Shown: piece by piece, positions 6,300-12,053 of the stretch | Layout: each line of letters opens with the position of its first letter | How positions within the stretch are numbered: the stretch's first letter is position 1 | DNA from: JAYWAM01 sp043782425 | Lineage (GTDB): Bacteria > Pseudomonadota > Gammaproteobacteria > Burkholderiales > Usitatibacteraceae | NCBI GenBank assembly: GCA_043782425.1 | Contig: JAYWAM010000090.1 | Coordinates: 1 to 17,625 of the forward strand | Direction: 5' to 3' | Length of the DNA stretch: 17,625 bases | Program-made: the position numbers and the translations under genes | Notes under the pieces: model-generated | Databases searched by the model: none | The model's input: the letters and a program-made list of their open reading frames with translations, nothing else | Told to the model about the DNA's origin: nothing

Positions 6300-6364
6300 G
6301 GGGTCAAACGTCGGGGTCACAGAACGTCGGGGTCAGAACGTCGGGGTCAGGTCTTTCAATATCA
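6300..6364 (-). repeat. Right cluster of GGGGTCAGGTCTTT repeats, inverted relative to the left
   Basis: One full core GGGGTCAGGTCTTT lies at 6343-6356, followed by CAATATCA. Before it come three shortened units, each beginning CG(C/T)CGGGGTC, at 6300-6305, 6313-6318 and 6329-6334. The sequence is the reverse complement of the cluster at 5432-5803, so the two clusters form arms around the lipoprotein gene. Confidence 0.85.
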
Positions 6365-6528
6365 CACTCCGTTTCGTTGTGCGTCTTCATAAACCTTTAC
6401 CAACCAACGCCCGAACGCGAAGAATAGGGAACCACAATTATTTACCCTTGTCTCAATCACCCCCCCATTCCCTCCGCCGTAAATTTTGCGGTGGCGGATA
6501 GCGCAGAACCACATTAACGAAAAAGGTT
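6365..6528. other. Spacer between the right repeat cluster and gph
   Basis: No gene is supported here. An imperfect dyad TCCGCC/GGCGGA at about 6474-6500 lies downstream of gph on the minus strand, but no T-tract follows it, so a terminator is not claimed. The boundary of the inserted DNA with the gph locus should fall close to 6528. Confidence 0.4.
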
Positions 6529-6531
6529 CAA

Positions 6532-7263
6532 TTACGAAGAAGAACTACCGGCATTCTCAATTAAATTCGCCGCATCATCAAGCCCCGCGATAAGCGCCTC
6601 GTAACTCTGGGTGCGTATGTCCTGCCCCTCGTTATAGCCGTATGGCACAACGAATACCGGACAGCCTGCGGCATGCGCGGCTTGCACATCGTTGACCGAA
6701 TCTCCGATGAGCAATAACTCGTGGGGCTGCACTTTAAAGAATTCCGCAGCATGCAGCAGTGGCAGCGGGTCGGGTTTTTTCCTCGGCAAAGTATCGCCAG
6801 CCAGCACGATTTCGAAGTAGCCTGCAAGCCCGGTCTGCTCCAGCAAGGGGTGAGTAAAGCGCGCCGCCTTATTGGTGATGCAGCCGAGCCGCAAGCCCTT
6901 TGCACGCAAGGCGCGCAAGCCTTGTTCTACGCCGGGATAGGCACGTGTGGTTTCGGCTAGGCGCAAGGCGTAGTGACGTTCAAACACGGCAACGCCTCGA
7001 TCCAGCGCGGCTTGCTCAAGTCCGCCGCGGCCATCGGTCAAGGTGCGCAACACCAGATTGACGATGCCCTTGCCGACAAAAGTTTTAATGAATTCGGGGT
7101 CCAGCGGCGCAAAGCCTAACTCCACGCGCGCGGCGTTGGCGGCACTGGCCAGATCGCCTATGGTATCGAGCATGGTGCCATCGAGATCGACCACCACCGC
7201 CTTGGCGCGGATAGGCAAAGTGAAGCGCGCGGTCGCGCCGACCTTGGAGATTGCAACAGTCAT
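6532..7263 (-). CDS. gph: Phosphoglycolate phosphatase
   Basis: This HAD-superfamily phosphatase hydrolyses 2-phosphoglycolate, formed in DNA repair and, in autotrophs, by Rubisco oxygenation. It is 243 aa, a little longer than typical. HAD motif I is VVVDLDGTMLDT with nucleophile Asp26 and acid/base Asp28. Motif II is the Thr in GCITNK, motif III the Lys in LPRKKPDP, and motif IV LLIGDSVND. The cap domain between motifs I and II is alpha-helical, as in the Gph group. It starts 3 nt after the rpe stop (TGAGCCATG), so the two are co-transcribed. In related bacteria trpE follows directly. Here the accessory island begins immediately after the stop codon, and a second copy of this gene's last 27 or so codons lies beside trpE. 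Confidence 0.95.
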   Translation of the reverse strand: MTVAISKVGATARFTLPIRAKAVVVDLDGTMLDTIGDLASAANAARVELGFAPLDPEFIKTFVGKGIVNLVLRTLTDGRGGLEQAALDRGVAVFERHYALRLAETTRAYPGVEQGLRALRAKGLRLGCITNKAARFTHPLLEQTGLAGYFEIVLAGDTLPRKKPDPLPLLHAAEFFKVQPHELLLIGDSVNDVQAAHAAGCPVFVVPYGYNEGQDIRTQSYEALIAGLDDAANLIENAGSSSS

Positions 7264-7266
7264 GGC

Positions 7267-7926
7267 TCAGACTTTGGCGAGCTCGGCGCGCATGGCCGAA
7301 ATGGTGGCTTTGTAATCCGCAGAGCCGAAGATTGCCGAACCGGCAACGAAGGTGTCGGCGCCCGCCTTGGCAACGGCGGCGATATTGTCGGTTTTTACGC
7401 CGCCATCAACCTCAAGCCAAATATCGCGACCGCTGGCGCTGATGCGTTTGCGTACCGCCGCAACTTTATCCAGCGCGGATGCAATAAATTTTTGTCCGCC
7501 GAAACCGGGGTTCACCGACATGATAAGAATCAGATCAACCTTGTCCATCACATGATCGAGAAAATGCAAAGGCGTCGCGGGATTAAATACCAGCCCCGCC
7601 TTGCAACCCTGTTCGCGGATCAATCCCAGCGTGCGGTCGATATGCTCGGAGGCCTCGGGATGAAAGCTAATGATGTTGGCGCCGGCCTTGGCAAAATCCG
7701 GAATAATGCGATCCACCGGCTTCACCATGAGGTGCACATCGATGGGCACGCTCGAGTGCGGCCGCACCGCCTCGCACACCATCGGCCCTATGGTCAGATT
7801 GGGAACGTAATGGTTATCCATCACGTCAAAGTGAATAATGTCCGCGCCAGCGGCGATGACGTTGCGCACCTCTTCACCCAGACGGGCAAAGTCGGCGGAA
7901 AGAATGGAAGGAGCAATTCGAGACAT
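7267..7926 (-). CDS. rpe: Ribulose-phosphate 3-epimerase
   Basis: Rpe interconverts ribulose 5-phosphate and xylulose 5-phosphate in the pentose phosphate and Calvin cycles. At 219 aa it has the normal length. The TIM-barrel motifs are complete: SRIAPSILSADFARLGEE at the start, IHFDVMDNHYVPNLTIGP with metal ligands His32 and Asp34, DVHLMV with His65, IMSVNPGFGGQKFI (phosphate loop), LEVDGGV with Asp174, and VAGSAIFGS near the end. The ATG at 7926 was chosen over an open frame extending to 8154, because AAGG lies about 6 nt upstream and homologues start at MSRIAPSIL; the longer frame also overlaps divergent apaG. It is first in an rpe-gph unit that in relatives continues into trpEGDC. Confidence 0.97.
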   Translation of the reverse strand: MSRIAPSILSADFARLGEEVRNVIAAGADIIHFDVMDNHYVPNLTIGPMVCEAVRPHSSVPIDVHLMVKPVDRIIPDFAKAGANIISFHPEASEHIDRTLGLIREQGCKAGLVFNPATPLHFLDHVMDKVDLILIMSVNPGFGGQKFIASALDKVAAVRKRISASGRDIWLEVDGGVKTDNIAAVAKAGADTFVAGSAIFGSADYKATISAMRAELAKV

Positions 7927-7957
7927 GACCTTGACAATAGTAGAGTTATCAGCCGTG

Positions 7958-7986
7958 ATTGTAGCGTTTTTTTGCGGCTCTGCCCG
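7958..7986 (-). promoter_or_regulatory. Possible rpe promoter
   Basis: TACAAT at 7963-7958 (minus strand) is a 5-of-6 -10 box. A weak CGGGCA stands 17 bp upstream (7986-7981). The predicted start near 7951 leaves a leader of about 25 nt before rpe. The -35 match is poor. Confidence 0.35.
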
Positions 7987-7995
7987 TGTTAATAT
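7987..7995 (+). promoter_or_regulatory. Possible extended -10 of apaG, leaderless start
   Basis: TGTTAATAT at 7987-7995 reads as an extended -10 (TGn plus TAATAT). No good -35 is visible. Transcription would begin about at 8002, the first base of the apaG ATG, and no Shine-Dalgarno sequence precedes that ATG. Confidence 0.33.
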
Positions 7996-8001
7996 GCGGC
8001 C

Positions 8002-8385
8002 ATGATGGAAAAGAAAAAATACGCTATCAGCGTCTCGGCCCAATCGGCCTTTTTGCCGGAGCAATCCGACGAAGCGGCCGAGCGCTATGTGTTCGCTTAC
8101 ACCATCCGCATCACCAACGAGGGCACCACCGCAGCGCAACTGGTGAGCCGTCACTGGATTATCACCGACGCCGCCAATCAGGTGCAGGAAGTACGTGGCA
8201 TGGGTGTGATTGGCGAGCAGCCGGTGTTGCGTCCCGGCGAGAACTTTGAGTACTCAAGCGGCTCGTCACTTACCACGCCGGTTGGCACCATGCGCGGCAC
8301 TTACCAGATGGTTGCTGAGGACGGCACGCGCTTCAACGCGGAAATTCCGGCCTTCACGCTCTCGGTACCGCGCGTGCTGCATTAG
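8002..8385 (+). CDS. apaG: ApaG protein
   Basis: A 127-aa protein of the ApaG family (fibronectin III-like beta-sandwich), exactly the usual length. Family blocks are visible: YVFAYTIRITNEGTTAAQLV, SRHWIITDAANQVQEVRG, GVIGEQPVLRPGENFEYSSG, a TPVGTMRGTYQMV strand and a final IPAFTLSVPRVLH. In Salmonella and E. coli ApaG is linked to cobalt and magnesium phenotypes, and the domain occurs in eukaryotic F-box and polymerase-associated proteins; its molecular role is not settled. Two adjacent ATGs (8002, 8005) could serve as start. It is divergent from rpe with a 75-bp shared spacer and convergent with a 34-codon gene that ends 11 bp away. Confidence 0.95.
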   Translation: MMEKKKYAISVSAQSAFLPEQSDEAAERYVFAYTIRITNEGTTAAQLVSRHWIITDAANQVQEVRGMGVIGEQPVLRPGENFEYSSGSSLTTPVGTMRGTYQMVAEDGTRFNAEIPAFTLSVPRVLH

Positions 8386-8396
8386 ACCTGTGCTGC

Positions 8397-8501
8397 TCAC
8401 CTTGGATCGTGCGGCGGTTTCTTTTCTTTGGGAAACGTCCACCACACGATGCCGATGGCGAGTCCCAACGCGATGCCCACTTCAAGTAAAACCCAAGTCA
8501 T
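8397..8501 (-). CDS. 34-residue single-pass membrane protein
   Basis: A short gene on the minus strand, preceded by the strong ribosome binding site GAGGAAG ending 4 nt before ATG. The product reads MTWVLLEVGIALGLAIGIVW, then WTFPKEKKPPHDPR and a stop. Residues 3 to 22 form one transmembrane helix and the tail is basic and proline-rich, so the N-terminus probably faces the periplasm (positive-inside rule). A perfect TATAAT lies at 8538-8533. The function is unknown. It resembles the tiny subunits attached to respiratory or transport complexes only in its architecture, and no such complex is encoded nearby. The good Shine-Dalgarno, the -10 box and the clean topology support it as a real gene. 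Confidence 0.68.
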   Translation of the reverse strand: MTWVLLEVGIALGLAIGIVWWTFPKEKKPPHDPR

Positions 8502-8532
8502 GTTGCTTCCTCAATTTATGCCGAAAACCCGA

Positions 8533-8538
8533 ATTATA
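8533..8538 (-). promoter_or_regulatory. -10 box for the 34-codon gene
   Basis: A perfect TATAAT on the minus strand puts the transcription start near 8526, 25 nt upstream of the ATG at 8501. No convincing -35 hexamer is found at 16-18 bp spacing. Confidence 0.4.
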
Positions 8539-8584
8539 GGCCTTCGCAGCTTGAACAGCTTCCTCCACTAACCCTTCCCCTGGT

Positions 8585-9880
8585 ATGCAGCGCACCCTTT
8601 CCTCTTCGTTTCAATTTTTGATTGTTGGTTGTGCCATGTTTCTCGCCGGGTGTGCAAGCGCGCCGCCCCAGCCGCCACTAGCCCTTGCGCCACAAAGTCA
8701 GAGCACGCTCTCATGTCCGCCGCCTGAAGTAGTATTCACCTGCCCCGAGATAAAGCCTGAAGCCGCTGTGCCGACGCAGGAGCCTTCTCCTGAATTGCCG
8801 CGTGGCCGCTTGGAGAAAGCGAGCTGGAACGCCTTGCCAGCCTGGGGTAGCGATGATCTGGCGCCAGCGCTCGAGACCTTCATCAAGGGCTGCGCTGTTT
8901 TAGCGACGCAGGAAGCCTGGAAAAACGTGTGCGAGCACGCCGCCAGGACCAATGCCAAAAAAAGCCGCGAGCTTGCACACTTTTTTAGGGACAGCTTCGA
9001 GCCTTACCAGGTCATCAACGCTGATGGCTCCACCAACGGCTTGGTCACCGGCTATTACGAGCCGCTGTTATTCGGCAGCCGCGCGCGCACTGAGCGCTAC
9101 CGCTATCCAATTTACGCAACGCCGCAGGACTTGCTCACCATTGACCTGTCTGCGCTCTACCCGGAATTCAAGCACCGCCGTTTGCGCGGGCGTTTTGAGG
9201 GCAACAAGGTGGTCCCCTACTACAGCCGTGGCGACATCGAAAGCAGCACGCCGCTTTTGAAGGGCTTGGAAATTGTCTGGGTGGATGACGCTGTTGATTT
9301 GTTTTTTTTGCAAATCCAGGGATCGGGTCAAGTGCAACTGGAAAACGGCGAGCGTGTGCGCGTCGGCTATGCGGATCAGAATGGCCATCCATTTCGCTCG
9401 TTGGGCGGGCTGTTGATCCGCAAAGGCGAGATCAAGCCCGAGCGCGCTTCCATGCAAGGCATCAAAGAGTGGGCGCGCGCCAATCCCAGAAAAGTGCAGG
9501 ACTTCATGAACGGCAACCCGAGCTATGTGTTTTTCAAGGAGCTGCCGGGCGATTTGTCAGGACCGATCGGCACCTTGGGCGTACCGCTCACCGCCGAGCG
9601 CTCCATTGCCGTCGATCAACGCGTGGTGCCGCTGGGCGTGCCGGTCTATCTTTCCACCACCTGGCCCAACACCAACACCGCATTCAACCGTCTGATGGTC
9701 GCACAAGACACCGGCGGGGCCATCAACGGTGCGGTAAGAGCGGATTTTTATTGGGGCTTTGGCGACGCAGCCGGCAAGTTAGCGGGGGCAATGAAACAAT
9801 CGGGCAAAATGTGGGTGTTGCTGCCTAAAGGCTATAACCCCAACGGCGAAGCAGCCAACTCCAAACCACTCTCACAATAA
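8585..9880 (+). CDS. mltA: Membrane-bound lytic murein transglycosylase A
   Basis: MltA cleaves the MurNAc-GlcNAc bond of peptidoglycan to form 1,6-anhydromuropeptides and is anchored to the outer membrane as a lipoprotein. The 431-aa protein starts with a signal peptide ending in LAGC, giving lipidated Cys23, then a proline-rich linker. The MltA domain shows GYYEPLLFGSR, YPIYATPQDLLTIDLS, VDLFFLQIQGSGQVQLENGE and NPSYVFFKEL. The C-terminal 3D region carries VAQDTGGAINGAVRADFYWG. Asp387 in the last motif corresponds to the catalytic Asp308 of the E. coli enzyme. The ribosome binding site is poor. It is longer than E. coli MltA (365 aa), mostly in the N-terminal linker. The MAPEG gene follows after 17 bp. 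Confidence 0.96.
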   Translation: MQRTLSSSFQFLIVGCAMFLAGCASAPPQPPLALAPQSQSTLSCPPPEVVFTCPEIKPEAAVPTQEPSPELPRGRLEKASWNALPAWGSDDLAPALETFIKGCAVLATQEAWKNVCEHAARTNAKKSRELAHFFRDSFEPYQVINADGSTNGLVTGYYEPLLFGSRARTERYRYPIYATPQDLLTIDLSALYPEFKHRRLRGRFEGNKVVPYYSRGDIESSTPLLKGLEIVWVDDAVDLFFLQIQGSGQVQLENGERVRVGYADQNGHPFRSLGGLLIRKGEIKPERASMQGIKEWARANPRKVQDFMNGNPSYVFFKELPGDLSGPIGTLGVPLTAERSIAVDQRVVPLGVPVYLSTTWPNTNTAFNRLMVAQDTGGAINGAVRADFYWGFGDAAGKLAGAMKQSGKMWVLLPKGYNPNGEAANSKPLSQ

Positions 9881-9897
9881 ACTTTTCGGAGGACTTC

Positions 9898-10275
9898 ATG
9901 ACCATTGCCTATTGGTGTGTGCTTGCAGCAGGGCTGCTACCTTACTTGACGGTGGGCATCGCCAAGTGGAGCAAGCGCTACGACAACCGCAACCCGCGTG
10001 ACTATGAGGCGACACTGGAAGGCCGCAGGAAGCGCGCGTACTTTGCGCACCTGAATGGTTTCGAGGTCTTTCCGTTATTTGCTGCGGGCGTCATCATTGC
10101 GCAGCAGCTTCATGCCGCGCAGAGCGTGATCGACTCTCTGGCGCTAACTTTCATCGTCGCACGCCTGGTGTATATCGGCTTTTACCTCGCCGACAAAGCC
10201 ACCTTGCGCAGCCTCGCGTGGGTGGTGGGCATGGGTTGCAGCATCGCTCTTATTGTCGTTGCTGCACGCGCATAG
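9898..10275 (+). CDS. MAPEG-family integral membrane protein
   Basis: A 125-aa protein with four predicted membrane segments: near residues 4-20, 58-75 (VFPLFAAGVIIAQQL), 80-98 and 105-123. It contains the MAPEG signature region GRRKRAYFAHLNGFEVFPLF, where the R-A-x-x-A-H-x-N-x-x-E-x-x-P pattern marks the glutathione-binding face in eukaryotic members. Bacterial MAPEG proteins are of mostly unknown substrate. GGAGG lies 6 nt before the ATG, and the gene probably shares the mltA transcript. No terminator was identified in the 178 bp that follow, which otherwise contain only an 8-bp inverted repeat (10341-10348 with 10400-10407). Confidence 0.87.
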   Translation: MTIAYWCVLAAGLLPYLTVGIAKWSKRYDNRNPRDYEATLEGRRKRAYFAHLNGFEVFPLFAAGVIIAQQLHAAQSVIDSLALTFIVARLVYIGFYLADKATLRSLAWVVGMGCSIALIVVAARA

Positions 10276-10453
10276 CGCATTAAACACTCAATTGATACCC
10301 AGTTAAACCGCTGATTCAGTATCTCATTCAATTTCCCGACCATTAGTGCATTCAAGCGTAAAGCATGTGCGAGCACGCGTTATTTTGCTGTCGTAGTCAC
10401 ACTAATGCTCTATTCATGCAAATGGAATGAAACGCCAATTACGACGCCACCTT

Positions 10454-10855
10454 TCAAGCAATCCAGTTTTCAACCGACAATCCCTTCACGTTTTGAAAGT
10501 GCTTAAGATTGTTGGTAATCAGCGTTGCCTTCAGCGAAAGCGCGTGCGCGCCGATCATGGTGTCCGCAAATCCAATCGGCGTCCCCAGCTTCTCCAACCG
10601 CACACGCACTTTTGCGAATGTGTCGGCGGCGGCATTGTCCCATGGCAGTATTGTCATGCGATCTAAAAACGAATGCACCACGCGCGAAAGCCCGCGCGGG
10701 TTGCCGCGCTTTTCCAGTCCAAACAGTAACTCGGCTCGAGTGACAACGGAAATCACCATCTCGCGCGGAGCCACCGATGCCAGCCGCGCATCAAGCACGG
10801 GAAATGCGCCGCGGATCGCGTAGCTCGCGGTATCCGTATCAAGCAAATAGCGCAC
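10454..10855 (-). CDS. vapC: VapC PIN-domain ribonuclease toxin
   Basis: A 133-aa PIN-domain protein. VapC toxins cut specific RNAs, often initiator tRNA or rRNA, and are blocked by VapB. The acidic metal site is complete: Asp6 in YLLDTDTAS, Glu42 in VTRAELLFGLEKRG, Asp78 in AAADTFAKVR and Asp98 in PIGFADTMIGAHAL. TLITNNLKHFQNVKGLSVEN ends the domain as in family members. The start is a GTG at 10855 that shares one base with the vapB stop (TAGTG), so translation is coupled and weak initiation may keep toxin below antitoxin. The frame is intact, in contrast to the toxins of the island at 2.6-6.5 kb. Confidence 0.93.
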   Translation of the reverse strand: MRYLLDTDTASYAIRGAFPVLDARLASVAPREMVISVVTRAELLFGLEKRGNPRGLSRVVHSFLDRMTILPWDNAAADTFAKVRVRLEKLGTPIGFADTMIGAHALSLKATLITNNLKHFQNVKGLSVENWIA

Positions 10856-11160
10856 TATCGCGGCTTACGGCGTGCCGACGCTGCAACGCCAGACTTGGTG
10901 TGCGCGGGTACCTTGAAGGGATCACGAGCCGCCTCAACCACATTCATCGGTCGCGCATTCACAAAATCCTTGGGCAAACGTGTCTTATCGCGTAATGCGA
11001 AAAACTCCGCCCACACGCCCTCGGCCGGGCGCGTTGACAAAACAATATCGCCCGTCGCCGCATCTTTGCGAATGAAGACTTCTGTGGCGTCAACCCGGAA
11101 TTGCTTTGGCAAGCGAACGGCCTGACTGTTTCCGTTGTTGAAAATTCTCGCAGTGTGCAT
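10855..11160 (-). CDS. vapB: VapB antitoxin, SpoVT/AbrB type, with a long basic tail
   Basis: A 101-aa antitoxin. The N-terminus MHTARIFNNGNSQAVRLPKQ, FRVDATEVFIRKD is the swapped-hairpin AbrB DNA-binding fold, which represses the operon as a VapBC complex. The middle WAEFFALRDKTRLPKDF is the toxin-binding region of VapB proteins. The family is often about 75-80 residues; the last 25 or so (VPAHTKSGVAASARRKPR) are extra, basic and probably disordered. The start ATG at 11160 has GAGAG about 6 nt upstream. It overlaps vapC by one base. A promoter and nested inverted repeats lie just upstream. The pair is placed between the ubi-dsbC operon and the mltA-MAPEG unit and looks like an independent insertion. 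Confidence 0.93.
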   Translation of the reverse strand: MHTARIFNNGNSQAVRLPKQFRVDATEVFIRKDAATGDIVLSTRPAEGVWAEFFALRDKTRLPKDFVNARPMNVVEAARDPFKVPAHTKSGVAASARRKPR

Positions 11161-11176
11161 GTGAGCTCTCTAATAG

Positions 11177-11204
11177 GTACATATTCATAATGTACACACA
11201 TTAT
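11177..11204. promoter_or_regulatory. vapBC operator: two overlapping inverted repeats
   Basis: ATAATGT (11187-11193), spacer ACAC, ACATTAT (11198-11204) is a perfect 7-bp dyad. GTACAT (11177-11182) and ATGTAC (11190-11195) form a second dyad that shares bases with the first. They cover the predicted transcription start and the -10 region, as expected for autorepression by VapB or VapBC. Confidence 0.65.
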
Positions 11205-11229
11205 ATGCTGCGCGCGCGCGTTATGGCAA
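11200..11229 (-). promoter_or_regulatory. vapBC promoter
   Basis: On the minus strand TTGCCA (11229-11224, 5 of 6) and TATAAT (11205-11200, 6 of 6) are 18 bp apart. The spacer contains an alternating CG tract. Transcription would start about 11193, leaving a leader of about 33 nt to vapB. Confidence 0.65.
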
Positions 11230-11281
11230 AGCTGGCTTGGCCATTGCTTTGTCTCAAAAGGCGTTCTACATTGTATCTACG

Positions 11282-12001
11282 TTATTTCTTCGCGGCCGCA
11301 GCGCTGACGAGTTTCTTTTCTATGGTTGCTGAGGGTAGGGCACCCGACATGCGCTCGCCGTCTTCAAAAAACGAGGTCGGCGTACCGGTGACACGCAACT
11401 TTTGACCAAAGGCCAGCACCTTGTCGATGGGGTTGTCGCAACTGCCATCACCGCCCGGCTCGATGTTGCGCAACATCATGTCCTGCCAGGCCTTGACGCG
11501 GTCTGCGCTGCACCAGATTTTCTTCGAGGTCGGAGTCGATTCGGCGCGGATGACTGGAAAGAGAAAGGTGTAAATCGTCACATCCTGCAAAGCCAGGATA
11601 TCAGTCTCGAAACGCTTGCAATAACCGCAATAAGGATCGGCGAACACCGCAATCTTGCGCGTACCTTTGCCGAGCACGGTCTTGAATGCCAGATCGAGCG
11701 GCAATTGATCGAAGGGTATCGCGGTCAGCTTGCGCAAGCGCGCCTCGGTGACATTCTCGCGCGTTTTGGCGTCCATCAAATTGCCGAGCACGATGTAGGT
11801 GACTTTCTCGTCGGTGTAAAAAATTTCGTTACCGGCAAAAATTTCGTACAGCCCGCCAAAAGCACTTTTGGTAATCGATTCGGCTTTGACTTCGGGAAAG
11901 CGGCTTTGCAGCAGCTTCTTGACGTCGTCCGGGTCGGCCAGTGCTCCAGTGCTAGAGACGAGAGATAAGAAGCAAGAGGCAAGAAACAGGGCAATTTTCA
12001 C
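11282..12001 (-). CDS. dsbC: DsbC-like periplasmic thiol:disulfide interchange protein
   Basis: A 239-aa protein with a signal peptide (cleavage after ALA at about residue 22). Residues 23-75 match the DsbC N-terminal dimerisation domain and 113 onward the thioredoxin fold. The active site is ADPYCGYCKRF with Cys125 and Cys128; CGYC is the usual DsbC pair. The cis-proline loop is VTGTPTS (Pro208). Cys164 and Cys188 would form the second, structural disulfide known in DsbC. The enzyme isomerises wrong disulfides in the periplasm and is kept reduced by DsbD. The start is GTG at 12001 with AAGGA 8 nt upstream. It is the last gene of the ubi operon, 52 bp after the preceding gene. DsbG is an alternative. 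Confidence 0.9.
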   Translation of the reverse strand: MKIALFLASCFLSLVSSTGALADPDDVKKLLQSRFPEVKAESITKSAFGGLYEIFAGNEIFYTDEKVTYIVLGNLMDAKTRENVTEARLRKLTAIPFDQLPLDLAFKTVLGKGTRKIAVFADPYCGYCKRFETDILALQDVTIYTFLFPVIRAESTPTSKKIWCSADRVKAWQDMMLRNIEPGGDGSCDNPIDKVLAFGQKLRVTGTPTSFFEDGERMSGALPSATIEKKLVSAAAAKK

Positions 12002-12053
12002 GGGAGCATTCCTTTAAGTTGAGGGTAATTTGAGTCAGGGGCGGACATTTGGT

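Noticed and set aside
7927..8154. N-terminal extension of rpe
   Set aside because: It crosses the divergent apaG start and the family begins at MSRIAPSIL with a good ribosome binding site at 7926.
10341..10407. Attachment site or element end (CATTAGTG/CACTAATG inverted repeat)
   Set aside because: Only 8 bp with a 51-bp spacer and no associated recombinase; chance is likely.
11227..11251. Terminator after dsbC (CAAAGC/GCTTTG hairpin)
   Set aside because: No T-tract follows on the minus strand, and it overlaps the vapBC -35 box.
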